Shown here in pieces: positions 34,325-41,639 of a stretch of DNA of 64,000 bases. The first letter of the stretch is position 1, and each line of letters opens with the position of its first letter. The position numbers were made by a program, and so were the translations under genes. The DNA lies in assembly GCA_964413535.1 (NCBI GenBank), contig CAYPTB010000062.1, positions 48,664 to 112,663 on the forward strand, in the 5' to 3' direction. The DNA comes from CAYPTB01 sp964413535. Lineage in GTDB: Bacteria > Planctomycetota > UBA1135 > GCA-002686595. The notes beneath the pieces were generated by a model that saw only the letters and a program-made list of their open reading frames with translations, was not told the origin of the DNA and made no database searches.

Positions 34325-35739
34325 CGGTCGGGCGGGTCGAGCGACACGAGCACCCATCGGTCTTCCTCGTCCACGCGCCAGCGCGTTCGGAAGCGTTCCC
34401 CCTCCGTCTCGAACCACACGTCCGCATCGTCGTGGTCGAGCAATACCACTTCGTGGGAGACGAGACTCGGGTAGCCCGCGGTCCAACCCCGGCGCTCCTC
34501 GAGCCTCACGAGATAGTCGCCCATCCGGTCGCGCGAAGCTCTCGCGAAGCACGAAGCGACGAGCGCGGCATCCCCGGCGTGCCAGGCGTTCGTGAACGCG
34601 CGCAGGGCTTCGTCGAGCGGCGGCGGGGGGAGCAGGAGCCGCTGTAGGATCCAGTTGCGCTCGATGCGCTTCCACTCGCTGAAGAGCTCGGCCGGGCCGC
34701 CGTCGAGCGGGAAGAGGTGCTCGTGCGTGAAGCCTTCGGGCTCGTCCAACGTTCCGACCACGAAGTCGAGCGCCGGCCATGTCGTCCAGCCGCGCGTCGT
34801 CGCGAGGGCCCCGAGACGTTTGCGTTGCTCGTCGCGTCGTTCCGGCGCGAAGAGCTCGGCCACGGCAACGGCGTCCGATCGATTCCACGCAGCCGCCAAC
34901 TCCCCGAGCCGAGGCTCGAGCGCCTGCGGCCGCAGGGTCCACCACACCGTGGCGGCAACCAGAACGCTCGTCACCAGCACGACGCCGCCGCGCACCGCCG
35001 AGCGCCTCCAGATCTCGCGCGCGACCATCGCATGCAGCTCGGCTCCGGTCGCGATGCGCGGAACGTGCACGCCGAGGATGGCGCGCGCGCTGTACGAGTC
35101 GGGGTACGCACGCACCAGACGTCCGGCGCGCAGCGCCGGGACGAGAGCCAGCCACAAGCCGACGGCGATCGCGATGTCGAGCACCCCCGGGAACTGCCGG
35201 CCGAGGACGACGATCAGCATGCTCACGGTCCACAGGCACGCGATGCCGAGCGACCAGCCGAAGGGGTGAAGCGCGACTTGCTGGGTGCCGACGACCGCCA
35301 ACGCCGTCAGCGCACTGAACAGCGCGAGCTGGACGAGCGTCGCGCCGATCGGCACGGTGAGATCGGCCAGCTCGAACACCTTCACGATCGCGCCCAGACC
35401 GAAGACCACGGCGAGCACCCAGAAGACGCCGCGCACGAAGCGGACCGAGCGACCGGCCCGCGCTAGGTCGCGCACGGCTTGCCGGCGTGCTTCCTTGTCG
35501 CCGGGCACTTCCACCGGCGCCGTTTCCGCGGCCGAGTCGCTGCCGCACTCCGGGCAGTAGCGGTTGCCCGCGGGCAGCACGGCGCGACAGACGGCGCACG
35601 TGCGCTCGAGCTCGAGCGTCGCCTGGGCCCGGACCTTGCCTCCGCACTTCTTGCAGGTGTAGGTCCTGCTAGCGGAGGGAACCCGGAACGCGGCTCCGCA
35701 GTCGGCGCAAACGGCGCGCGTCGTCGGTTTCGAATCCAT
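34321..35739 (-). CDS. Zinc-ribbon polytopic membrane protein with duplicated C-terminal domain
   Basis: 472 residues from the ATG at 35739 (GAGG just upstream). Two zinc ribbons open the protein: CADCGAAFRVPSASRTYTC plus KKCGG, then CAVCRAVLPAGNRYCPECG. Four or five membrane helices span about 115-270 (including VRFVRGVFWVLAVVFGLGAI and IGATLVQLALFSALTALAVV). The soluble C-terminus contains two copies of a roughly 90-residue domain, each beginning with an LxxAxxAWxxxDAxxVAxxF-type helix (ELAAAWNRSDAVAVAELF, AFTNAWHAGDAALVASCF) and resembling NTF2-like folds. I do not recognise a function. It is translationally coupled to the CPBP protease downstream, which makes a joint role in membrane quality control plausible. 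Confidence 0.7.
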   Translation of the reverse strand: MDSKPTTRAVCADCGAAFRVPSASRTYTCKKCGGKVRAQATLELERTCAVCRAVLPAGNRYCPECGSDSAAETAPVEVPGDKEARRQAVRDLARAGRSVRFVRGVFWVLAVVFGLGAIVKVFELADLTVPIGATLVQLALFSALTALAVVGTQQVALHPFGWSLGIACLWTVSMLIVVLGRQFPGVLDIAIAVGLWLALVPALRAGRLVRAYPDSYSARAILGVHVPRIATGAELHAMVAREIWRRSAVRGGVVLVTSVLVAATVWWTLRPQALEPRLGELAAAWNRSDAVAVAELFAPERRDEQRKRLGALATTRGWTTWPALDFVVGTLDEPEGFTHEHLFPLDGGPAELFSEWKRIERNWILQRLLLPPPPLDEALRAFTNAWHAGDAALVASCFARASRDRMGDYLVRLEERRGWTAGYPSLVSHEVVLLDHDDADVWFETEGERFRTRWRVDEEDRWVLVSLDPPDR

Positions 35740-35839
35740 GAGCACCTCGCGGGGCGAGCGGTACGAGCGAGACGGAGGTGTGCAGCCGCGGCCGATTCTA
35801 CGCGCCACGCTGAGTCCAGTGGAGGGCTACCATCGCCCC

Positions 35840-36364
35840 GTGGAAGCGAAGGCACCGAGCGGGGCGCGCGCCCGCGCCGTACGGATCGCGGACGCGCTCC
35901 GCATCGGACGCGTCGACCTGCGCGAGGAGTCGCTCTTCGACTTCAAGCGCGCAGGAGGGCTGCCGGTCTGGCTCCAGGCGCTCGCCGTCGTCGCGTGCTA
36001 CGCCGCGTCGATTTTCTTCACGAAGGCCGAGTACGACCGGACGGGGACCGTCTTCGGCTTCCCCGGGCCAGCGTTCTTCGTGCTGTTCGCGCCGATCGTC
36101 GAGGAGCTCGTCTTCCGCGGTTTCGCGCTCGGCCAACTCGTGCGGCACACGTCGAACGCGCGCGCGATCGCTCTCTCGTCGCTCCTCTTCGGCTTCTACC
36201 ACCTGCGCAACGCGTTCTGGCTCGAGCCCGCGGTGCTCGCGAGCCAGATGGCGCACGCCGGCCTCGTCCTCGGCCCGCTCCTCGCCTACCTGACGCTGCG
36301 CTTCCGGACGGTCTGGCCCGCCGTGCTGCTGCACTACGCGAACAACCTCGCGTTCTACCTGTGA
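35840..36364 (+). CDS. CPBP-family intramembrane metalloprotease
   Basis: 174 residues from a GTG at 35840; a longer frame from 35738 would overlap the divergent gene's start. The motif order is typical: AFFVLFAPIVEELVFRGFAL (Glu-Glu plus Arg), LLFGFYHLRNAFWL (His and the following segment) and WPAVLLHYANNLAFYL (His, Asn). It ends right at the last motif. CPBP proteases act on membrane or prenylated peptides. It is unlinked to the other CPBP gene in sequence, and it lacks the zinc ribbon. Immediately after its stop lies a degraded acyl-AMP-ligase fragment on the opposite strand. Confidence 0.8.
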   Translation: MEAKAPSGARARAVRIADALRIGRVDLREESLFDFKRAGGLPVWLQALAVVACYAASIFFTKAEYDRTGTVFGFPGPAFFVLFAPIVEELVFRGFALGQLVRHTSNARAIALSSLLFGFYHLRNAFWLEPAVLASQMAHAGLVLGPLLAYLTLRFRTVWPAVLLHYANNLAFYL

Positions 36365-36512
36365 CGCGAACGGCCGCGAGCGCCCGCGCCCGCCGGTAGA
36401 GCTCGCCGAACGTCAGCGTCGCGCCCTCGCGCTCCCCGTCCTCGAGGAACGTGGACGCGACGCGCTCCGGCGCGAGGCGCGCGCGTCGCCCCAAGAGCTC
36501 GGGTCGCCGAGC
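36365..36512 (-). pseudogene. Remnant of an acyl-AMP ligase (AMP-binding enzyme) N-terminus
   Basis: On the minus strand, the translation ELLGRRARLAPERVASTFLE, DGEREGATLTFGELYRRARA and LAA matches the N-terminus of fatty acyl-AMP ligases and acyl-CoA synthetases, whose usual pattern is ...D-G-E-x-E-x-x-L-T-Y-x-E-L-x-x-x-A-R-A-x-A. Homology stops at the end of the CPBP gene, and no AMP-binding core follows in any frame. This is a truncated leftover of about 45 codons. The remaining bases up to 36683 hold nothing I can identify. Confidence 0.65.
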
Positions 36513-36683
36513 CCTGCAAGGGATCGGCGGCGCGCCTCATGGCGCCGAGCCCGAAGCGCTCGCGCGGTCGGGGGATCGATGGGTCATGGCTTGCGTCGCC
36601 GGCGGCGCGAGGAACGACTCACGCCAGCAGATGGAGATCCGCCCCAGGAGAAGATCGGGGTGCCGCGAAGCCGTGCGCCGCGT

Positions 36684-37892
36684 TCACTCGCCGCCGAGGG
36701 CCTTCTTGAAGAGGTTGCCGAGGTTGGTGCCGAGCTGCTCGCGGCCGCTTTTCAGGACGTCGTCGATCTCGGCGGCGCCGGCGGCTTCCTCGGAGCCGAT
36801 CAGGGCGCCGTGCGTGTCGAGACGCGAGAGCGCGATGCGGCGCTGCGCGCGGTCGATCGAGACGATGCGCACGGCGAGCATGGAGCCGGCGGCGGGGCCG
36901 TCCTTGCGCCGGCCGCCGCGGCGTCCGGCTTCGCCCATCTGCGAGACGTGCAGTAGGCCCTCGAGTCCGGGCTCGAGCTCGAGGAACAGGCCGAACTCCA
37001 TGGCCTTGACGACGCGCGCCTGGACGATCTGGTCGGTCTGGTAGCGCTCCTCGGCGTCGTCCCACGGGTCGGGCAGGAGCTGCTTGAGGCCGAGCCCGAT
37101 GCGCTTGCCGCCCTCCTTGATCTCGAGCACCTTCGCGTGCACCTCCTGGCCGACCTTCAGCACGTCTTTGGCGTCGTTCACGCGCTCGCGCGCGATGTTG
37201 GAGACGTGCACGAGGCCTTCGACGCCGTTCTTGATGTCGACGAAGGCTCCGAAGGACTCGACGCGCGTCACCTTGCCGTGCACGACGTCGCCGACGGAGA
37301 GCGAGCTCACCATCTCGCTGCGGGCGAGGTCGAGCTCCTTCTGCAAGACGTTGCGGCGCGAGAGCAGCAGGCGCTTCTTGCCGCGGTCGATCTCGAGCAC
37401 CTCGCATACCACATGTTGGCCGAGGAAGGTCGAGAGGTCCTCGATGCGCGCGACGTCGACGTGCGAGGCGGGCATGAAGCCCGCGACGCCGCTGAAGCGC
37501 AGCTCGAGCCCGCCCGTGTTCTGGCCCGTGACCTTGGCCTTGACGTGCACGCCGGGCGCGAGGTCCTCGAGCGCGGAGAGCGTGACGGCCTCGCGCCGCG
37601 AGAGCAGCCACAGGTCGTCCTCGCGCCCGACGATCGTGAAGTCGAACACGTCGCCGACCTTGGGCGGCGGCTCGAACTCGGCGATCGAAATCACGCCCTG
37701 CACGCGCGGGCCGAGTTCGACGATCACGTCGTCCTGGTTCACGCCGACGACGGTGCCGCGGGAGAGGCGCGAGTGGTCGCCGCCGGCCGGACCGTCGGCC
37801 TTGCGGCTCGGCACCGGGAGGTCCAGCTCCTGCAGGCTCATTCCCTCCAGCGCTGCGTCGATCTCGTCGCGCAGGGATCGCTCTTCGCTCAT
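36684..37892 (-). CDS. Ribosomal protein S1-like RNA-binding protein, four S1 domains (copy 2)
   Basis: 402 residues from the ATG at 37892. It has four S1 repeats: GTVVGVNQDDVIVELGPRVQ, VKAKVTGQNTGGLELRFSGV, VVHGKVTRVESFGAFVDIKN followed by GVEGLVHVSNI, and VQARVVKAMEFGLFLELEPG followed by LEGLLHVSQMGE. The third and fourth repeats keep the RNA-binding FG/F and H residues of active S1 domains, so this copy is closer to true S1 than the one at 20.4-21.6 kb. The N-terminal 45 residues are acidic, and a lysine/glycine patch (RRGGRRKDG) lies inside the fourth repeat. It is likely the housekeeping S1-type protein of this locus; the paralogue may be specialised. No gene symbol is assigned because the domain number is lower than in classical rpsA products. 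Confidence 0.85.
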   Translation of the reverse strand: MSEERSLRDEIDAALEGMSLQELDLPVPSRKADGPAGGDHSRLSRGTVVGVNQDDVIVELGPRVQGVISIAEFEPPPKVGDVFDFTIVGREDDLWLLSRREAVTLSALEDLAPGVHVKAKVTGQNTGGLELRFSGVAGFMPASHVDVARIEDLSTFLGQHVVCEVLEIDRGKKRLLLSRRNVLQKELDLARSEMVSSLSVGDVVHGKVTRVESFGAFVDIKNGVEGLVHVSNIARERVNDAKDVLKVGQEVHAKVLEIKEGGKRIGLGLKQLLPDPWDDAEERYQTDQIVQARVVKAMEFGLFLELEPGLEGLLHVSQMGEAGRRGGRRKDGPAAGSMLAVRIVSIDRAQRRIALSRLDTHGALIGSEEAAGAAEIDDVLKSGREQLGTNLGNLFKKALGGE

Positions 37893-38018
37893 CGTCGGGA
37901 CTCGGGATCCGCTCGGTTTCGGGGCCTCCACCCGTCCGCGGGTGGAGCTCTGCAACAAGGATACGACGCCGCGACGGGGGAAGACGGTTCCGTCGGCCGA
38001 GCGCGGGGCGGCGCACCG

Positions 38019-39440
38019 TCAGGGAGCGTGCTGGCGGAGGTGCTTCTGCATCCACAGCGCGAGCCAGACCGACCCGATCAGGGCGCCCAGGGTGGAGCCG
38101 GCGTAGGCGCCCTGGATCGCCGCCAGACCGAACTCGGGGAGGATGCGCGTCGCGACGAAGGTGAGCGGGATCACGAGCACGCCGACGCGCACCACGCTGA
38201 CGACGAGGCCCGGACGCGGCGCGCTCATGCCCTCGAACGCCGAGCGGATCGGGAAGAAGGGCGCGGCGGCGAAGGTGGCGGCGGGGAGCCAGAGCATCCC
38301 CTGCACGACCAGGACGCGCGCCTCCCCCGACTCCGCGAAGAGGCGCGCCAGGTGCTCGGCCATGAAGAGCGCGATGGGGGTCACGCACAAGAGGAGATAG
38401 CCCAGCCCGAAGAGCGTCGCCGTCCGGATCTGGCGCCGGATGCCGGGCACGTCGCCCTCGCCCCACAGGCGCGCGACGAGCGGGAGCATCGCCACGCCGA
38501 TGGCGATGATCGGCATCGACAGGAGACGCGAGAGGGTCGCGAAGACGGACCAGGCGGCGACGGCGGCGGTCGAGTCGGGAGTCTCGACCACGATCCAGTT
38601 CACGGCGAAGGCCTCGACCGACATCAGGACGAAGGTGGCGCCCGAGGGCACGGCGATGGACAGGATCTCCTGCACGGGCGATCCGCGCGCGGCGATCCGG
38701 GACGCGATCGCGTCGGAGGGCGCAATGGCATCGGAGGACGCGGCACGTCGCCGCTCCTCGTGTTGCCGCGCGCGACGCAGCGCGAAGGCGAGCGCGAAGA
38801 CGCGCCCGAGCACGGTCGAGAGCGCGATGCCGAAGATCCCCATGCCGAAGACGAACGTGAACAGCGTGTTCAGGAACACGTTCGTCCCGCCGGAGATCAG
38901 GCCGGCCCACATCGTGCCGCGCGTGTCCTGGTGCGCTTTGACGAGCGAGTCGGGCAGGATCGACCAGAACGTGGTGACCGCGGAACCGGCGAGGAGCACG
39001 GTCGCGTAGATCGCGAGCTGGCGCCCGACGACGGGTTCGAGACCGAGGCGTTCGGCGACGAGCCAAGCTCCCGCGGCCACGACCAGGAAGGCGGCGACGA
39101 GCGCGTAGACGATCTTCGCAGCCGCGCGCAGGAGCTCCTCGACGCGCTCTTCCTGCCGCGCGCCCATCGCGGTCGCGAGCTTCGCCGTCAAACCGTTCGA
39201 GGTCCCCACCCAGCAAGCGGTCATGAGGAACTCGATCGGCGCGGTGAAGCCGATGGCGGCCACGGAGGCGTCTCCGACGCCTTCGAGCTGCGCCGCGTAG
39301 AGCGTGTCGACCACCGAGTAGAGCGAGCGCAGCCCGAAGGAGACGACGAGCGGAAGGGCGAGGCGGACGATCCCCTTGCTCGGGCTCGACCCCGAGCCGG
39401 ATGCCCCGGCTCGGACCGCTGCACGCTGCGAAGGGCTCAT
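38019..39440 (-). CDS. MATE-family multidrug/sodium efflux transporter
   Basis: 473 residues from the ATG at 39440 (the in-frame start at 39479 is an alternative). About twelve membrane helices appear in two homologous halves. Typical MATE elements are SFGLRSLYSVVDTLYAAQLE, GFTAPIEFLMTACWVGTSNG and WAGLISGGTNVFLNTLFTFV in the first half, then SIAVPSGATFVLMSVEAFAV and FFPIRSAFEGMSAPRPGLV in the second. A polar insert in the middle loop (EERRRAASSDAIAPSDAIAS) carries a short repeat. MATE proteins export cationic drugs in exchange for H+ or Na+, or flip lipid-linked molecules. It lies on the minus strand downstream of the non-coding interval and is not evidently cotranscribed. Confidence 0.85.
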   Translation of the reverse strand: MSPSQRAAVRAGASGSGSSPSKGIVRLALPLVVSFGLRSLYSVVDTLYAAQLEGVGDASVAAIGFTAPIEFLMTACWVGTSNGLTAKLATAMGARQEERVEELLRAAAKIVYALVAAFLVVAAGAWLVAERLGLEPVVGRQLAIYATVLLAGSAVTTFWSILPDSLVKAHQDTRGTMWAGLISGGTNVFLNTLFTFVFGMGIFGIALSTVLGRVFALAFALRRARQHEERRRAASSDAIAPSDAIASRIAARGSPVQEILSIAVPSGATFVLMSVEAFAVNWIVVETPDSTAAVAAWSVFATLSRLLSMPIIAIGVAMLPLVARLWGEGDVPGIRRQIRTATLFGLGYLLLCVTPIALFMAEHLARLFAESGEARVLVVQGMLWLPAATFAAAPFFPIRSAFEGMSAPRPGLVVSVVRVGVLVIPLTFVATRILPEFGLAAIQGAYAGSTLGALIGSVWLALWMQKHLRQHAP

Positions 39441-39722
39441 CGAGCGGGCGTTCTCGCGGAGCGGGGGACACGGACGCAAGTCCCTCGGGCGAAAGGTCGC
39501 GTGTCCCCTCGAGCGTCCACTGGAGCGCTGTGTGACGCAAGAGGACCGCCAAGGAGCCCCCCCCCAACCGCGCGATCCTCGCTATACTCGCCTCGCCCCG
39601 TCGGCCCGCCGCCGGCGCCTCCGGGTCACCCGTCTCGGCGGCCTCCGCTCTTTTCGCTCCCGCTCGCCCACCGCGTCCCTTGATCGGGACGTGCTCGAGA
39701 CCGACCCATCATGTCCACCCAC

Positions 39723-39953
39723 CTCGCCCCGAGCCTCCCGTCGCGATGCGGCCAGGAGGCTTCTCTCGAGGGGCGAGTGTCCGGCCTCCATCGAGCCGGC
39801 CTCCGTCGCGTTCACGCGAATGGAGCTTCCACTTCCCCTCGCTGGAGCCACTCGCGTTCGAGGGGAAAGTGTTGCTGCCCTACCTAGGCTCCTGTTTTGA
39901 GGTGTCTCCTGTCTCTCTCGGCCGGCGTCGGAGTCCAATCCGACGCCGGTTTT
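39723..39953 (+). ncRNA. Candidate structured non-coding RNA ending in an intrinsic terminator
   Basis: No convincing protein reads through this stretch, but it is rich in strong stem-loops in one direction. CTCGCCCC at 39723-39730 pairs with 39770-39777, enclosing an inner six-pair stem. CCGGC/GCCGG lies at 39781-39799. TCGCG/CGCGA with a TTCA loop lies at 39806-39819. A 12-pair stem with one bulge joins 39830-39841 and 39859-39871. A perfect terminator follows. A TATACT box at 39583-39588 could be a -10 element, but no -35 is visible. GC-rich DNA gives hairpins by chance, so this is a candidate only; I could not match it to tmRNA, RNase P, SRP RNA or 6S RNA. Confidence 0.4.
39922..39953 (+). 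terminator. Rho-independent terminator, plus strand
   Basis: Perfect 11-base inverted repeat (CCGGCGTCGGA at 39922-39932, TCCGACGCCGG at 39939-39949) with a six-base loop, followed at once by TTTT (39950-39953). The T run is on the plus side only. Confidence 0.85.
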
Positions 39954-40001
39954 GCATGGGGGGGGCGCGCTCGACGCCGAGACGCCGCGGGCTCTCCGGA
40001 C

Positions 40002-40037
40002 AAGAAAGAACCCCGCGACCGACGTCCGGCCGCGGGG
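40002..40037 (-). terminator. Rho-independent terminator, minus strand
   Basis: Read on the minus strand, CCCCGCG (40037-40031) pairs with CGCGGGG (40017-40011), followed by TTCTTTCTT. It ends the transcript carrying the 11-codon ORF and possibly the split sulfatase unit. It faces the plus-strand terminator about 50 bases away. Confidence 0.7.
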
Positions 40038-40080
40038 CGTAGCTAGAGGCCGCGGGAACTCGCCCCGCGACGGGACGCGT

Positions 40081-40116
40081 TCAGACGCGCGGCCCTCCGA
40101 TACAGTCATGCTTCAT
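40081..40116 (-). CDS. 11-residue leader or microprotein ORF with near-perfect Shine-Dalgarno
   Basis: Read on the minus strand: ATG at 40116, peptide MKHDCIGGPRV, stop TGA at 40083-40081. Nine bases separate GGAGG from the ATG, and the preceding AAGGAGGTGATT (40132-40121) matches the anti-Shine-Dalgarno of 16S rRNA over eleven of twelve bases. This is by far the strongest ribosome-binding site in the window. A minus-strand terminator follows about 45 bases after the stop. Such an arrangement is typical of a leader peptide or a short highly translated protein. I do not recognise the peptide, and the short length means it could also be chance. It lies 170 bases downstream of the split sulfatase gene. 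Confidence 0.45.
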   Translation of the reverse strand: MKHDCIGGPRV

Positions 40117-40122
40117 GCTGAA

Positions 40123-40166
40123 TCACCTCCTTGCTGGGCCCGGGTTCCCCCGGCCGAACGAGGTGA
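40123..40166 (-). promoter_or_regulatory. Possible Shine-Dalgarno-sequestering hairpin before the 11-codon ORF
   Basis: On the minus strand, TCACCTC (40166-40160) is complementary over seven bases to GAGGTGA (40129-40123) in the Shine-Dalgarno, with a further G-U pair. The intervening 30 bases can form an inner CCGGG/CCCGG stem capped by GGAA. This would hide the ribosome-binding site. It is a prediction from complementarity only. Confidence 0.35.
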
Positions 40167-40289
40167 CTTCCCCCGCGCGCCGGGCTCCCCCCTCGGCGTC
40201 CCGAGGGGCTCCCAGGAATCGGTCTTTCGAACGACTCGATCATGAACCGAGGGCGGCGCGCCGTAAAGGGCTCGCATCCGGGAGAGCCC

Positions 40290-41624
40290 CTATTCGGCGA
40301 AGCGCGCGCAAGCGTCGCAGTCGTCCTCGCGGAACCAACCGGAGCTCTCGAGCGTCGACCCGTGGCTGAGGTAGCCCAGCCCGGCGAGCTCGCGCAGGCT
40401 CTCGCCATCCGCGCTGGAGTTCCCCGCGAGGCCCTCGGCGTCGAACCCCTTCAACCAGTGCACGAGCTCCGCGCGCAGCGCTCGCGCGCGGGCGAGCTCC
40501 TCGTCCACGAGGTCGCGCTCGCAGCCCGGATCCGCGGTGAGATCGTAGAGCTCGACCTGGTGTCGCCGGAAGGAGCGCAGCGACTGGTGCTCGCGATGTT
40601 CGACGAGGTGCAGGATCAGGTAGGAGCCGTCGCGCTCCAGCGACGCCGCATTGCCCTGGGCGGCGAGCGCGAAGCGCGGCTCGGCGACGGGTGAGCCCTC
40701 GAGCGCGGCGAGCAGGTTGCGGCCGGGGAACTCGGCGCGGGCGAGCCCCGCGAGGTCGAGCAGCGTGCGCCCGAGGTCGATCTGCCGCACGGGGTCGGCC
40801 ACGCGCCGTCCGCGCGGGACCTTCGGCGCGCGCAGCACGAGCGGCACGTGCAACGTGTCGGGGTAGAGCGTGACGTGGTCGAAGTACGTGTCGTGCTCGC
40901 CGAGCGACTCGCCGTGATCGGCCGTGACCGCGACGACCGCGTTCGCGAAGCGCGGCGCCGCGAGGAGCCGCCCGAGCTCGGAGTCGAGGTAGCTCACCTC
41001 CGCGCGGTACTGCGCCTCGGGATAGGCGGGATCGCGCAGACCGCGCAGGAAGGGCGGCAGCAACTCGTCAGGCACCGGCTGCGCGCCGCGCGCGGCGTCG
41101 AAGGGATCGCTTTCCTTCGGGTAGTACATGCGATCGTGCGAGGGCGGCGGCGCGTAGGGCGTGTGCGCGTCGAACACGTGCACCCACAAGAACAGCGGGC
41201 GCCCCTCCGCTTCGGGCAGCCAGGCGAGCACGCGGTCGACGGCTTCGCCCGCGTCCCCCACCGGCGCCACCGGCGGCGTCGCGACCCGGTCGAAGCCCTG
41301 GCCGAGGCCGCTGCCGGTGTCGCCGAGGTTCGTCACCGACAGGACGGCCCAGGTCACGAAGCCCACGCGGCGGAACTCCTCGGCCAGCGTGCGCGCCCCG
41401 TCCGCGAGCGGCACCGTGTTCGTGACCACGCGCGTGTCGCGCGGCGAGACGCCCGTCATCAGCGCGATGTGCGACGGGTTCGTGATGTTGGTCGAGCTCC
41501 AGCAGTCCTCGAACAGGACGCCCTCCGCGGCGAGCGCGTCGAGCGCCGGCGTGCGCACCTCCACGCCGCGGCGCGCCGCTCCGAGGTAGTCCGCGCGGTG
41601 CGTGTCCGACGTCACGAGCAGCAC
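40290..41624 (-). CDS. Sulfatase-fold hydrolase with Thr nucleophile (sulfatase-like 2), 3' half of a split gene
   Basis: 444 residues from a GTG at 41624. The protein starts abruptly inside the first sulfatase strand (VLLVTSDTHRADYLG), with no signal peptide and no Shine-Dalgarno. The 337-residue lipoprotein gene upstream ends in TAG only five codons earlier, in the same frame. Sulfatase-fold elements are intact: SDT metal ligand, Thr48 in the ITNPSHIALMTG nucleophile loop, WVHVFDAHTPYAPP, VVAVTADHGESLGEHDTYFD. As in the other members, Thr replaces the Cys of formylglycine sulfatases and His52 replaces Arg. It contains LRELAGLGYLSHG near the C-terminus, then a Cys-containing tail (DDCDACARF). 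Function as an isolated polypeptide is doubtful; see the split-gene finding. Confidence 0.8.
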   Translation of the reverse strand: MLLVTSDTHRADYLGAARRGVEVRTPALDALAAEGVLFEDCWSSTNITNPSHIALMTGVSPRDTRVVTNTVPLADGARTLAEEFRRVGFVTWAVLSVTNLGDTGSGLGQGFDRVATPPVAPVGDAGEAVDRVLAWLPEAEGRPLFLWVHVFDAHTPYAPPPSHDRMYYPKESDPFDAARGAQPVPDELLPPFLRGLRDPAYPEAQYRAEVSYLDSELGRLLAAPRFANAVVAVTADHGESLGEHDTYFDHVTLYPDTLHVPLVLRAPKVPRGRRVADPVRQIDLGRTLLDLAGLARAEFPGRNLLAALEGSPVAEPRFALAAQGNAASLERDGSYLILHLVEHREHQSLRSFRRHQVELYDLTADPGCERDLVDEELARARALRAELVHWLKGFDAEGLAGNSSADGESLRELAGLGYLSHGSTLESSGWFREDDCDACARFAE

Positions 41625-41639
41625 CGTGCGCTGCTCGGG

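Noticed and set aside
39555..39565. Run of nine C bases as a possible slippery or phase-variable tract
   Set aside because: It lies outside any supported gene, so I see no coding effect.
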